From NCBI GenBank assembly GCA_964411985.1, contig CAYPNF010000015.1, positions 1 to 64,000 of the forward strand: 64,000 nucleotides of DNA, in the 5' to 3' direction. Both the position numbers and the translations under genes were made by a program. Below the pieces are notes generated by a model, which saw nothing but the letters and a program-made list of their open reading frames with translations, did not search any database and was not told where the DNA came from. The DNA is from CAYPNF01 sp964411985. GTDB taxonomy: Bacteria; Verrucomicrobiota; Verrucomicrobiia; Limisphaerales; J093. Positions 17,792 through 28,600 of the stretch are shown here, piece by piece (the first letter of the stretch is position 1; the number at the start of each line of letters is the position of its first letter).

Positions 17792-18094
17792 ACGCTCAAG
17801 CTCATAACTGGTCCACTGGACTCGACAGGGGCTGCGAATCGCTTCCAGCTTTCATTCGTTTCGGGCGCTGAGCACTCAGGACAAGCGACTCTGCCATGTC
17901 CGCGCTCATCACGGGTGCCATCCGTCGGCCCCTATCTCCACGATTATGGAGTGCTCCAGCGGTCGAGGAATAGCCCATTTCGGGAATGGACTAGACTATT
18001 CGGAATCTGGCCCTTCCCTTGGCGAGTCCGAACCTCAGGCGGGGACTGAGTGTGCAACGACTGGTACTCGGTGCCAGGGATCCAGCCCCGTTGC
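17792..18094. other. intergenic stretch upstream of the operon
   Basis: About 300 bases with no supported gene. The promoter of the minus-strand operon should lie here, but no clear -35/-10 pair stands out. Confidence 0.3.
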
Positions 18095-18553
18095 AGGATC
18101 AGCCCCCCTGCCCGCGATTGCGAGTTGTCCCCAAGCCCCAGCCACTGTGGGAACCCGACTGTTTGAGGATCACACTGGGCCTATCTTCCCCCAGACACGC
18201 CAACTCTCTGACTGGGTCTCCCAATGCACAGATCCATTCCCGCTTCCATGAACTCCAGTGGCTCGGAACAGGAGATAAGGTAAAAGCCAGCCAAACAATA
18301 AAGCATGAACATGCGATTCTTGAATTCGGAAGGGTTTGGCGCAAGCGCGGGCGTGCCTCGCAGCACCAACCTGCTCTGCTCCCTTCGATCGGCGCTCTCG
18401 CAAACCGAGAGCAAAGTACTCACTTACGAACGGTTGACCCAAATCACCGGACAGCCGCCGTTTCGTTTCGGCCGGAAGGATGCGGCGCACCAGTTTTCGG
18501 GCTTGACGACGGACCAACGCAGGTGGCAACTCACGAAAGGCAAAGTTGATTGA
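18095..18553 (+). pseudogene. truncated copy of transposase end plus HTH/GxTxVxG family gene
   Basis: From about 18095 to 18465 the sequence parallels 32770-33155. First comes a diverged transposase 3' end, then a closely matching start of the family gene (ATG 18305, MNMRFLNSEGFGASAGVP). Similarity stops at GQPP, after which the frame runs into unrelated sequence and ends at 18553. Only the HTH region survives. In this copy an upstream in-frame ATG is closed by TAA, which supports the shorter start chosen for the intact gene at 32996. Confidence 0.75.
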
Positions 18554-18665
18554 GCGGTTCAGGCATGCGCCTGATAAACAGGAACCCCGAAGGGAGCCGC
18601 GCCCATGACGGTTCCAGTGAATTCAAGGCAAGTCGAGCGGCGTGTGGTGCCCGCTTTGAGGGGGG

Positions 18666-19298
18666 CTATTCCAAATGCAGAATCCCGTGCTGCAAGGCAC
18701 TGACGGCGGCTTGAGTACGATCGTTTACCCCAAGCTTCGCGTACACGCTCTTGAGATGGCCTTTGACGGTGTCTTCCGTGATGTCCAGGGCTGAGGCAAT
18801 TTCCTTGTTGCTTTTTCCCTTGATGACAAGCTTGAGCACTTCGATTTCCCGAGGAGAGACGGCGGGGCGTGCCATGCGAGCCGCCAGCCGGTTGGCGATC
18901 CCTGGCGGGATGCGATGTTCACCTGCATGCACCGCCCGAATCGCCTCAACCAGTTCCTCTTTTGACATATCCTTCAACAAGTAGGCCTTGGCGCCAGACT
19001 CAAGCGCCCGGTAGATGTCTTCGTCTCCATCATAGGTCGTGAGCACGATAATCCGTGCCAGAGGGGATTCCTTGCGGATGGCGATGGTGGCTTCGACACC
19101 GCTCAGCCCTGGCAGACGCAAGTCCATCAGTACAATGTCGGGTCGGTGCGTAGAATACAGTTCGATGGCCTGAGCTCCCGTGCCCGCCTCGGCGACCACT
19201 TGCATGCCCTCGCACTCGTTCACGATTGCCACCAGACCCATGCGGAACGCCTGGTGATCATCCACGACCAGAAGCCGGATACAGTCTCGACGTTTCAT
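18666..19298 (-). CDS. NarL/FixJ-family response regulator
   Basis: The protein has 210 residues. The receiver domain (about 6-122) has the acidic pair Asp13-Asp14, phosphoacceptor Asp59 in DIVLMDLRLPG, a TT pair and LLKD near residue 110. A LuxR-type HTH follows (about 147-205: VSPREIEVLKLVIKGKSNKEIA, DTVKGHLKSVYAKLGV). It is transcribed 28 bases after the histidine kinase gene, its presumed partner. The target genes are unknown; the polysaccharide genes start close by on the other strand. Confidence 0.95.
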   Translation of the reverse strand: MKRRDCIRLLVVDDHQAFRMGLVAIVNECEGMQVVAEAGTGAQAIELYSTHRPDIVLMDLRLPGLSGVEATIAIRKESPLARIIVLTTYDGDEDIYRALESGAKAYLLKDMSKEELVEAIRAVHAGEHRIPPGIANRLAARMARPAVSPREIEVLKLVIKGKSNKEIASALDITEDTVKGHLKSVYAKLGVNDRTQAAVSALQHGILHLE

Positions 19299-19326
19299 TT
19301 TCAGTCTGCCGATTCGAGGATCACGT

Positions 19327-21387
19327 TTAGCTTGCAGGTACTTCGATCACAACCTCCGTACCCTGACCCGGCGCACTCTTGACCTCCAACCGGCCGTGCA
19401 AGTCTCTCACCCGCTCTCTCAGCCCAACCAGCCCAAAACCACCATTCTTCGAGGCGGCCACGTTCGAGGCATGAAACCCGCAGCCATCATCGCACACCCT
19501 CAAGCGAAGATGGGTGGCCTGATAGTCCAACTCAATGCTGATCTCGTTTGCCCGCGCGTGTTTGACCGCATTCGTGATCGCTTCCTGTCCCATACGCAAC
19601 AAGTGGTTCTCTGCGACAACGGGCAGACGGCGGCTTGGTCCCTGGACGGATACCCGGGTGCGCACGGGGCCGCCGGCCGTCAATTGTTCCGCCACGTTCG
19701 CAAGGGCTTTCGCCAGGTCCGCCTCTTCCAGGGCTTGAGAACGCATCTCCCAAATGGAGCGACGCGCCTCGGCCAAGCTGCTGCGCACGAAGCTGCGAGC
19801 CAGTTCCAAGTGTTTGGTCGCCTGGGGCGAACCCGACACCTTGTCTTTGAGGATCTCAAGTTGCGCAGAGATCGCTGTAAAACCCTGGGCCAGGGTGTCA
19901 TGGATCTCGCGCGCCATCCGGCTCCGTTCGGAGATGATCGCCATCCATCGGCCTTCCGCCTCCGCGCGTTCCCGAGCCTGGACCTGCAGGTTGAACCGCG
20001 AGCGCGCAATCACCGTCCCCAAGACCGCCAAGAAAAGGCCTGTGGCCGATGGCAGAAGCCACGCCAGGCGCTGCACCGTCCACCAGGATGGCTTTTGGAG
20101 CACTGTGATGTCGGCCGGCGAACGCAGCAACATCCGGAATGAGTCAGGCTTCACGGTGGACTGGAACTGAACCACATCCTGCACCAGGCAGACCCCAACC
20201 ACCCGCAACCGACTGCCCGCACGAGGCGGGCGGAACTGCAGGCTACCTTGGTCGGAGGGTAACACCGCGTTGAAGACGATCCCACTCTGCTCCATGACTA
20301 GCATCTGCTCGGCGCCCCTCTGGAAAAGCCCCACCAACTGCCCCTCGAGTGCCACCAAGTCCGCATCATAACGGCCTTCCAAGGCCTGGGCTGTTGTCAC
20401 CGCCACCGGCTCTGGCTCGGGCCCCCCACCGACGCGTCGATAGGCCGTGTCTTCCAACAGCGGGGCGTATTTGCCAACCGCCTCGAAGCCGACGGCCTCA
20501 ACCAGATCGCCGGGGGTGAGCGGATCTTCCTGCAGCGTCTGCAGGAGAAGCGCTTGGGTCTCGTCCCTGATGAATACCGACCGGCCCAACTCTTGGTACG
20601 TCACCACGCCGCGTACCTTGACGCGGTGACCGTAGGGCACCTTGGGCGTGTATTGGAGCAAGGTTCGCAGTGGGCGTACGGGCGCGTCATAAGGATCGTC
20701 CGGTGCCAAGTCCTCGACGAACAGGTTCCAGTGGTCCACAAACATGAGCGGCGCCAGCACTTGCCGTTTCTGGTTGAAGATGCACCCGCGCACACCCCGC
20801 AGTCGAACGGTGGAGTTCACCATGCGATCCATACCCATGGGAGGGATGCCCAAGAGGTACACTCCGACCCTCCCCCCATCCACTGCGAGTTCGAGCTCGA
20901 AGCGTCTTTCGGCCACCTTGGCCACTCTTCGCACCATCCCCCGCAGTTCAAGCCACTGGCAATCTTCCTCGCCAGCCAGCAGTCGGTCCATCCCTACTTC
21001 CCTGGCCTTGGGTAGTTCCCCTTCTCCAAGAACTCGGACCTGTTCCGCCTCCGCTACCGGGGCATAGTCACCTGGCCCGGTCACGCCCTCGATCTCCACG
21101 ACTTGACCTGGCTGCAAGTCGAACGAAGCGCTTTTTCGGGCCACGTACATTCCGATGGTCCCGTCGTGGACGAAGATGTTCCGATAATGGGTCTGGAAGG
21201 TGACCGTGGCTCTCACCCGGACCGGGTAGCGACGCTCGGCCTCTTCGGTCGAGAGTGAGCGGATTTGGGCAATATTCGTCAACGGCGAGGGGAACCGGAC
21301 GAGTGCAGGCTCCTGAGCATGGATCGCGAAGGCACAGACACCCCATGCCCATCCCGAGACTCCTGCAAGCCGCCGTTTCATTCTCAT
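19327..21387 (-). CDS. membrane histidine kinase, NarX/DesK type, with large periplasmic sensor
   Basis: The protein has 686 residues starting MRMKRRLAG with a signal peptide. The frame is open a further 800 bases upstream, but that part is antisense to the oxidoreductase gene. Residues about 40-430 hold repeated small beta domains of OB-like character (VRVRATVTFQ and VKVRGVVTYQ), the likely sensor. One transmembrane helix lies at about 438-459. The HisKA_3 phosphoacceptor is His496 (REIHDTLAQGF); the HATPase has the N-box NAVKHA near 606 and DDGCGF at 633-638. It forms a two-component system with the next gene. The signal is unknown, possibly a glycan. Confidence 0.9.
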   Translation of the reverse strand: MRMKRRLAGVSGWAWGVCAFAIHAQEPALVRFPSPLTNIAQIRSLSTEEAERRYPVRVRATVTFQTHYRNIFVHDGTIGMYVARKSASFDLQPGQVVEIEGVTGPGDYAPVAEAEQVRVLGEGELPKAREVGMDRLLAGEEDCQWLELRGMVRRVAKVAERRFELELAVDGGRVGVYLLGIPPMGMDRMVNSTVRLRGVRGCIFNQKRQVLAPLMFVDHWNLFVEDLAPDDPYDAPVRPLRTLLQYTPKVPYGHRVKVRGVVTYQELGRSVFIRDETQALLLQTLQEDPLTPGDLVEAVGFEAVGKYAPLLEDTAYRRVGGGPEPEPVAVTTAQALEGRYDADLVALEGQLVGLFQRGAEQMLVMEQSGIVFNAVLPSDQGSLQFRPPRAGSRLRVVGVCLVQDVVQFQSTVKPDSFRMLLRSPADITVLQKPSWWTVQRLAWLLPSATGLFLAVLGTVIARSRFNLQVQARERAEAEGRWMAIISERSRMAREIHDTLAQGFTAISAQLEILKDKVSGSPQATKHLELARSFVRSSLAEARRSIWEMRSQALEEADLAKALANVAEQLTAGGPVRTRVSVQGPSRRLPVVAENHLLRMGQEAITNAVKHARANEISIELDYQATHLRLRVCDDGCGFHASNVAASKNGGFGLVGLRERVRDLHGRLEVKSAPGQGTEVVIEVPAS

Positions 21388-21567
21388 CACGTTTTCCCGA
21401 CAGAACGCCATTCCCGGCTCCATGGCGCCAGACATCGGAGCAAAGCCCCGGAATTGGCGCAGACTACCAGACTTGGCGCCGAAAGGCAACCCCCCGGAAG
21501 GGGGACACGCGGACAACCCAACAAGGGTCCTGACAGCATCTGCGCAAGCACCTAATCTCTGCGCGTT

Positions 21568-22977
21568 ATGACTCACACTCGACGTGTCTTCCTCCACACA
21601 TCTGGCAAGGCCCTGATCGGGGCGGCAGTGGCGGCCGGTGTTCCCCAACCGGGCTACGCCGCTCCGGATTCTACCATCCGCGTTGCCCTGGTTGGGTGCG
21701 GCGGCCGGGGCGCGGGTGCCGCCGCCAACGCCCTCGCAGTCAAAGCCAACCCGATGAAACTGTTTGCCATGGCCGACCTCTTTGAGGATCGTCTGAAGAA
21801 CAGCTATGAGGCCCTCAAGAGCGCAACCGCGCGCGTCCAAGGCTCGGCTGATGGCTGGATTACTGGTTTTGAAGCCTCCCAGGTGGACGTTCCGCCGGAC
21901 CGCCGGTTCTTCGGGTTCAACGCCTATCGTCAAGCTATGGATTGCCTTCGGCCCGGAGACATCGTGATCCTGGCCACCCCGGTGGCCTTCCGCTGGGTTC
22001 ACTTCCAGTATGCCATCGCCAGAGGGCTGAACGTCTTCATGGAGAAGCCGATCTCGGTCGACGGTCCCACCACGCGGCGCATGATTCAACTGGGCGAGGA
22101 GGCCCAGCGGAAGAACCTGAAGGTGGCCGTCGGGCTGATGTGTCGGCACTGCAAGGCACGCGAAGAGCTCTTCGCCCGGATCCAGGAGGGACAAATCGGC
22201 GACATCACCACGATGCGCACCTATCGCCTCGTGGGGCCAGTCGGATTCAGCGGCGCCAAGCCAGCCGACACAAGTGAGCTGCTTTACCAGATCCGCAGGT
22301 ACCTCAGTTTCCTATGGGCCAGTGGGGGCGTGTTTCACGATTTCGTCGCCCACAACGTGGACGAGTGCTGCTGGATGAAGGGGGCCTGGCCCATCCGGGC
22401 CGATGGCATGGGTTCGCGCTGCTACCGCGGCGAGGCGGTTGACCAGAATTTTGACCATTACTCCGTCGAGTACACGTTTGCGGACGGCACCAAGCTGTTT
22501 CTGGCCTCCCGCTACATGCTGCGCTGCCGTGAGGAATTCGCCAGCTACGCGCACGGGACCAAGGGATCGGCCGTCATCTCCACCTTCGCGCATACGCCGG
22601 CCAAGTGCCGCGTGTTTAAGGGTCACACGGTCAGCCGGGGGGACCTGCTGTGGTCTTCTGCTCAGCCGGAACCCAATCCGTATCAGCTCGAATGGGATCA
22701 CCTTGTGGACGCGATTGTTCAGGACAAACCATACAACGAAGTGAAGCGCGGCGCCGAGTCCTCGCTGGTGGTGCTAATGGGCCGCAAGGCCGTCCACACC
22801 GGCCAGTCCGTGCAGTTCGAGGAGATGCTCAGCGATGGGCACGAGTTTGCCCCTGACGTGGATAAGCTCACCATGACCTCGCCCGCCCCCGTGCTTCCGG
22901 GTTCCAACGGGTTGTATCCAGTGCCTCAGCCAGGCCAACTCAAAGAGCTCGAATACGCGGCGGAGCCGCGAAGGTGA
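21568..22977 (+). CDS. Gfo/Idh/MocA-family oxidoreductase with Tat signal
   Basis: The protein has 469 residues. The N-terminus TRRVFLHTSGKALIGAAVAAG is a twin-arginine signal. The Rossmann motif VALVGCGGRGAG lies at about 39-50 and the family EKP motif in NVFMEKPISVDGP. The C-terminal half is the usual alpha/beta substrate domain. Verrucomicrobia and Planctomycetes carry many exported members thought to oxidise or reduce sugar derivatives with a tightly bound NAD(P). It stands at the head of the polysaccharide region, divergent from the two-component genes. Confidence 0.9.
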   Translation: MTHTRRVFLHTSGKALIGAAVAAGVPQPGYAAPDSTIRVALVGCGGRGAGAAANALAVKANPMKLFAMADLFEDRLKNSYEALKSATARVQGSADGWITGFEASQVDVPPDRRFFGFNAYRQAMDCLRPGDIVILATPVAFRWVHFQYAIARGLNVFMEKPISVDGPTTRRMIQLGEEAQRKNLKVAVGLMCRHCKAREELFARIQEGQIGDITTMRTYRLVGPVGFSGAKPADTSELLYQIRRYLSFLWASGGVFHDFVAHNVDECCWMKGAWPIRADGMGSRCYRGEAVDQNFDHYSVEYTFADGTKLFLASRYMLRCREEFASYAHGTKGSAVISTFAHTPAKCRVFKGHTVSRGDLLWSSAQPEPNPYQLEWDHLVDAIVQDKPYNEVKRGAESSLVVLMGRKAVHTGQSVQFEEMLSDGHEFAPDVDKLTMTSPAPVLPGSNGLYPVPQPGQLKELEYAAEPRR

Positions 22978-23122
22978 TCGCTTTTAGCCGCCTCTGAGTG
23001 CGGCGATAAGCCCCGCTGGATCTGTGAAACAACCTGAAGCAGTGCCGGTGAATCCCGAAATGGTGAGCCTCTACAAGGCAACCGAATCCATCCCGCCGCT
23101 GGGCGACTGATAGTCCCACTCC

Positions 23123-25024
23123 ATGCGAACCTCTCTCTTACTCAAACCGGGCCCGCGTCTCCCGACCGTTCTCTTATCCGTCCTGCTTGTGGTTGCTTTC
23201 GGGATCAGCGCGGCCCCCGTTGGCACACCACAACCATCACCCCCCGGAGCGGGCGCCACGCTCGATCCGACGGAGTGTCTGTTCCCGCCCGGAGGAAACC
23301 TGGTGAATGTAACAAAGTCGCCTTACAACGCCAAAGGCGACGGTGTAACCGACGATACTGCTGCCCTGCAGCGGGCGCTCAGCGACTGCATGGGCCAGCA
23401 CAAGATGATTTACCTCCCCAACGGCACTTACCTGATCTCCTCCACGCTCCGATGGTCCAAACGGGACTCTCAAGGCCGCGAAGCCTGGGGCTTCAACACC
23501 ATCCAGGGGCAGAGCGAAGGCAAGACGATCCTTCGTCTTAAGGACGGCACCTTCAGCGATGCGGCCAAGCCGCAAAGCATGATGTGGTGTGGCGGCTTCG
23601 GCTCAGCCGACTGGTTCTACAACTACGTTCTCAACCTGACCTTTGTCATCGGCACGAACAACCCGGGCGCTATCGGTTTGCAGTTCTACTCCAACAACTC
23701 CGGGGCGGTGCGCAACGTGCAGGTCATCTCGCCCGATGGCCGGGGCCTCATTGGCCTAGACCTGTGCCACCGTGACATGAATGGACCTTTGCTGGTGCAA
23801 AACGTGATCGTCAGGGGTTTCGAGGTCGGTGTGCGATGCGGTCACAGCGTCAACAGCCAGACCTTCGAGCGCATGAGTCTCTGGGGTCAATCCAAGTGCG
23901 GGTTTGTCAACGAAGGACAGAGCGTCAGCGTTCGTGGGCTCTTGAGCGAGAATGAAGCGACCGCGGTGCGCGCAGCGGGATTCACCGTGCTGCTGGACTG
24001 TGATTTGAAGGGCAGAGGACGAGCGCGCGAGGTTCCAGCCATCCAGCTTGGCAAGGGCCATTTCTATGCTCGTGACGTTAACACCAGCAACTACAAGGCG
24101 GCGCTGGAAGACGCCGATCAGACACTCGCGGGCCCGCTGATCAAAGAGTTCGTCCGGGGCAACGGCAGCAGCCCTTTCGGCGCGCCGCCCCGATCTCAGC
24201 GCCTGCCTGTTCTTGAAACGCCGACTGTGCCGTGGGATGATCCGAAGACTTGGGCCGTGGTGGATGATTTCGGCGCCGACCCGAAGGGGCCAGACTCGAG
24301 CGCCGCGTTTCAGAAGGCAATTGATTCGGGCGCCACGACGATTTACATCCCGCGTGGCGGCTATCGCATCGGTGACACGGTATTGGTCCGCGGCAACGTC
24401 CGCCGCATCGTCGGTTGCCAGGCAACGGTCGAGCTAGTCCAGATGGACAAGCCCGCCTTCAAGGTCCTGGAGGGGGCAGCGCCCGTGGTGGTGATCGAGC
24501 GCATTGCCAGCGGGTATGCGAAGACCACGTTCGTCGAACATGCCGCAAAACGCGCTCTCGTGCTCAGCAGTTCCTGCAACGTGAATGCCCATAGCACCGG
24601 CGGGGGCCTGCTGTTCATCGAAGATGTCTGCAGCAATCCGTCGCAGGCCTTCGTGTTCAAAGGCGGCCGGACCTATGCGCGCCAGTTCAACGTCGAGAAC
24701 CAGGGCACCCACGTGCTCAATGACGGCGGTCTTCTTTGGATTCTCGGCTTCAAGACTGAGCGCGGCGGAACCCTGCTCCACACGCGCGGGGGCGGACAAA
24801 GCGAGGTGCTTGGGAACTTTAGTTACACCACCACTGCCGGAAAGATGGCCCCGATGTTTCTGACGGAGGATTCCTCGGTGTTCGCCTTCTTCAACGAGGT
24901 TTGTAACAACGGCGATCCCTTCCAGACACTGGTCCACGAATCCCAAAGGGGACGTACCAACGTGGTTGAAAGAGGCGGCGGTTGGATCGCACCCTACGTC
25001 GGTGGTACAGGGGATGGCAGTTGA
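23123..25024 (+). CDS. secreted right-handed beta-helix protein, pectate-lyase-3 type
   Basis: The protein has 633 residues with a signal peptide (about 1-31). Two family signatures appear: NAKGDGVTDDTAALQRAL with YLPNGTYLISSTL near residue 70-110, and DDFGADPKGPDSSAAFQKAI with YIPRGGYRIGDTV near 378-420. Both are the N-terminal cap and first coil of Pectate_lyase_3/GH28-like beta helices, so the protein contains two such units. It probably cleaves or binds a polysaccharide outside the cell. Catalytic residues cannot be assigned. Confidence 0.8.
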   Translation: MRTSLLLKPGPRLPTVLLSVLLVVAFGISAAPVGTPQPSPPGAGATLDPTECLFPPGGNLVNVTKSPYNAKGDGVTDDTAALQRALSDCMGQHKMIYLPNGTYLISSTLRWSKRDSQGREAWGFNTIQGQSEGKTILRLKDGTFSDAAKPQSMMWCGGFGSADWFYNYVLNLTFVIGTNNPGAIGLQFYSNNSGAVRNVQVISPDGRGLIGLDLCHRDMNGPLLVQNVIVRGFEVGVRCGHSVNSQTFERMSLWGQSKCGFVNEGQSVSVRGLLSENEATAVRAAGFTVLLDCDLKGRGRAREVPAIQLGKGHFYARDVNTSNYKAALEDADQTLAGPLIKEFVRGNGSSPFGAPPRSQRLPVLETPTVPWDDPKTWAVVDDFGADPKGPDSSAAFQKAIDSGATTIYIPRGGYRIGDTVLVRGNVRRIVGCQATVELVQMDKPAFKVLEGAAPVVVIERIASGYAKTTFVEHAAKRALVLSSSCNVNAHSTGGGLLFIEDVCSNPSQAFVFKGGRTYARQFNVENQGTHVLNDGGLLWILGFKTERGGTLLHTRGGGQSEVLGNFSYTTTAGKMAPMFLTEDSSVFAFFNEVCNNGDPFQTLVHESQRGRTNVVERGGGWIAPYVGGTGDGS

Positions 25025-25097
25025 CTTCGTCGTGCCGCGGCCGTTCTTGCCGCGGTTGTTCCCGGAAGAATCGAGGTGACTGAGGAAATACCTGGGC

Positions 25098-25610
25098 TTG
25101 GGGATTTACTGGTTGCTGAGTGCCGCCCACGCGTTTTGCGGGAATGTGGAGACGGTGGTGGTGTCGAGCCGATGCATGGCCAAAGCCATCACCAATCTTG
25201 TGATCACGCCCGGCTCCTGCGCCGCCGGTGTTGTTCGACACCCCACCCTTTACCTGTTGCATGGGGCGGGCAACGACTAAACCGAATGGCTCCGCTACGG
25301 TCCCCTTGCCGAATCCCCCGACACCTACGGGTTCATCATCGTCTGTCCGGACGGTGGCAAGACCAGCTGGTAAATCGACAGCCCCGTCGATCCGGCGATG
25401 AAGTACGAAACCCACATCTCTGGTGAACTGGTCCGATGGGTGGACGCAAAGTACCGCACCATCGCCGGCCTAAGCATGGGCGGGCACGGGGACTTTAAAT
25501 TGAGCTACTGGAAGGTGGCCCATTGCCACCAACTCTTCTTCAACGAATTCTTCAAGGGGAACCTGGGTAACGACACGATGGCCAACGAGCCGCCGCCACT
25601 ACACCGCTGA
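25098..25610 (+). pseudogene. dead secreted esterase (feruloyl esterase/esterase D-like)
   Basis: The frame carries conserved alpha/beta-hydrolase esterase motifs: PTLYLLHGAGND, TEWLRYGPL, GFIIVCPDGG and the nucleophile elbow AGLSMGGHG. It is broken by two in-frame TAA codons (25278-25280 and 25372-25374), each where a tyrosine would fit. A short deletion is apparent before the nucleophile motif, and the end is degenerate. The gene lies between two carbohydrate enzymes and would have removed acyl groups from plant polysaccharide. Confidence 0.75.
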
Positions 25611-25662
25611 CGCCCCTTTCGGTAAAAGCTCGCCAGGACAATGTGGATCGGAGGTGTCGGTG

Positions 25663-28600
25663 TCAGCGCGTCAGGTCGATGCAGAAGATCGGTTGGTCGG
25701 CGGGTATCACCAAGCGACCGCCTTGGACTTCCCCGGCCCCGATGGTTTTCAGGTGCCAGTCCCGATACAGGTATTTCATCCCTTCAAGGGCCGGCACCTG
25801 CAGTCTTGCTCCAACCCGCGTCACCAGAACTGGCAAACGCCCGTTCTGACGTTTCGGGGTGGCGCTGGCTTTCAGGGGCGAGTCCGGCAACCCCTCAAAA
25901 TCGTTCCTCGCCATCGAAAAGCCGGTATTGAAGCTGGTCGAAACCAGGGACAACGATACCTGCTTTGCCTCGGCCAGCGGTTTCCCGTCCTGACTGAACA
26001 GGGCAAAGGCGAGGTAGCCCTCATCGTCAGAAACGGGATCGTAGCTTCCAGCGGGATTACGGATGCTGATATCTTGCAGGACAACACCGTTGGCGAAGCG
26101 ATAGCTCCCTCCTACCCTCGGCAAGAAGCCCGCAAAGGCCACTGCGCCAGGAGCGTCGAAAGCGAGGTACCCCTTCCTCCAGTCCAATGTCATTTGCGGG
26201 GTCGGGATGTAGGGGTTGAATGAGTGGCGATCCGCGAAACGCACGCGCGGACCGATCACCTCGTCGTCCTCCCGGCTAGGGTCGATAGCGATGCGCACGC
26301 CGTATTGGTAAGTGGTGTAGCGCATGTCCATGCCAATGTCGCCGTAGGAGTGCCCGTAGTTCATGCTGAGCGGATCGTAAAGGGATTTCCGCCCATAAAT
26401 GAACCGGGTCGGTTGCGACGCCGGCAGAAGCAACTGCCGCCGCCAGATCAGACCGGCGGCCCGCATCATGGCCCCTTGCACCTCGTCAAACGTGTAATGG
26501 TACCCCTGTGGATGGCCGCCCACCGTGTTATCCATCGGTTGGTCGAAGGGCCGATCCTTCGAAGCCAGCCCTCGCGGCGGGGCATAGTAATGCCAACACG
26601 CGATGTCCCAGTCTTGGATGGAGGCCAACATGGCCAAGCGCAGCGGAAAATCGGCGCGGTATTTCGCTGGCTGCGAAATCTGCGTCTCGTAGGCGAAGAA
26701 TGGTTTGCCCTCGATCTTGTTATGTTCCAGCCACGGCAGGCCCTGGGCGATGCCCGGAGGTTTTTCGAGCCAGCAGTTCCAGGGGCCGCGGTTGGGCTCA
26801 ACCGACTCAGCGCCCACCTCCCACCGACGCTGGCTCTGCGCTGTGGGAAACGCCGCGGGCTCCGGTTCCTTCCATCCCCAGCCATTCACATAGGCGTCGT
26901 GGACCGACACTCCGGACATCTGATGAAGATATTGGGATTGGATTTCGTAACCGATGCCGGTGTCCCAGGCCAGAGAGGACAGTCGGCAGCTCTTGCCATA
27001 TCCACGCAGAGCCTCCGCCTCGCGTTGCTTCGAAGAAACGTGCAAACTCACGAAGAAAGCCAAGACATCCTCACCGCGTTCCGGGGCAAAATCCGCTGCC
27101 CCGTATTCGAGGTGGGTGCCCGCCCCGGCTGCAAGCAGTTGTTGCCGGCCCTGTTCATCCATGCCTAATGGGATCAGGGGCGACTTCCGGGCCAAGGGCA
27201 GTAATTGGACCGTGCCGCGTGAAAGATCCTCACCCGGCAATAGCGTTTTCCATTTCCTCTTCAGCGCCGTTTCGTCCCGATATCGGTCGCGCAGAAACCG
27301 GTGCCATTCCGCGATCAACGAACGCTGAAAATACTCCGGCAGAGCCTGCCATTGACCACCAACCATCTTGGACATCCACCATTCCTCGTTCGACAGCTCC
27401 CAAGCGACGAAGACCGGGTCGTCGCTCCATCGCAGACCGGTGTGGCGGTTGAAGTGCTGCGCGTTGATGCGCCGCCGCTCGATCGTCAGCGCCAATAAGC
27501 GCGGATCCCAGCGCGCCGCCAGATTCTTACCCAAACCCACCTGGCCATTGTTCCAACCACGAATCGCCTGCTTCCAGTCATCGGCGGTGGCCGGGGCGTC
27601 GATGACACCTGCGTCCTCTGGGGTGACATTGCCGAGGCGATTGATGCCAGCTGCCCACAACTTGAGCCCACGCTTCTTCATCACACTGATGTAGTAATCG
27701 ACAATATCCGCCCGGGAACCATCCCCCGGCTTGTAATCTTCAGTATCGGCGGACGACCACGACCGATTGAGGTTGAAGCCAAGATCCATGAACCGCTGCA
27801 CCAGCGCATCCACGTCGGCGTAGGCCGCTGCGATTTTGTTCCGCCGCTCCTGGGGCGTGTCTTCGGCGCGGAGCTCGGGCGCGTGGGGAAACCCACCGAT
27901 CACACCCCAATAGCGCACCCGCGCTCCATCGAGGCTTAGATGACCTTCGCGATCAGCCACCACATACTCGCGATCGGGTGGGAGCTGCGCTCTCTCCTGG
28001 CTGGGTGCCAACTCAAGGTCCTCGAACAGAGTGGTGTAGGTTTGCTGGCGCTGGCCCGCTTCGGCGAAAGGCGTCAGGGTCAACACCTCCTGTTTCCTCT
28101 TCTCGGTCACCCGGTAGACTTGTCTTCCCCACCAGCCGCTGGGCAAATCCCCGTCTTTGATATCCCCGTCGGCCGCCAAGACCTGCGGCCCGCGCGACAG
28201 CCAGACCCGCTTCGAGGCTCTATCCGGGTCTTTGTGGGTTTGGATCCCCATGGGCAGGGAAACATGAACGGTGTCTCCGGGAGCCCACTCTCTTTCCAGG
28301 CGTAGCATTCTGCCCGCCTCGCCCTTGAACTGGGTCTCGCCGACGCTGGCCACGAAGGATTCGGCCCAGGCTGGCACGCGCAGCAGCAAGGCAAACCGCG
28401 CCATCCTGGTCGGACGGACTTCGATCACAAATTGCTCAAGCTCGGGGTAACCGGCGCCAATGTGCAACTCGACCGGCACGCTGCTTCCCTCCAGAGTGGC
28501 CATCACGCGGTAGGTGCCTGCTTCGTACTGCAGGATGGCCGGAGTGCCATTCAGCGTTCCGCAGAGGCACTCGGGGATGAGTGCGAGGCCGCGCGGAATG

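Noticed and set aside
21388..22194. N-terminal extension of the histidine kinase frame by 269 codons
   Set aside because: It is antisense to the well-supported Gfo/Idh/MocA gene; a signal peptide begins at 21387.
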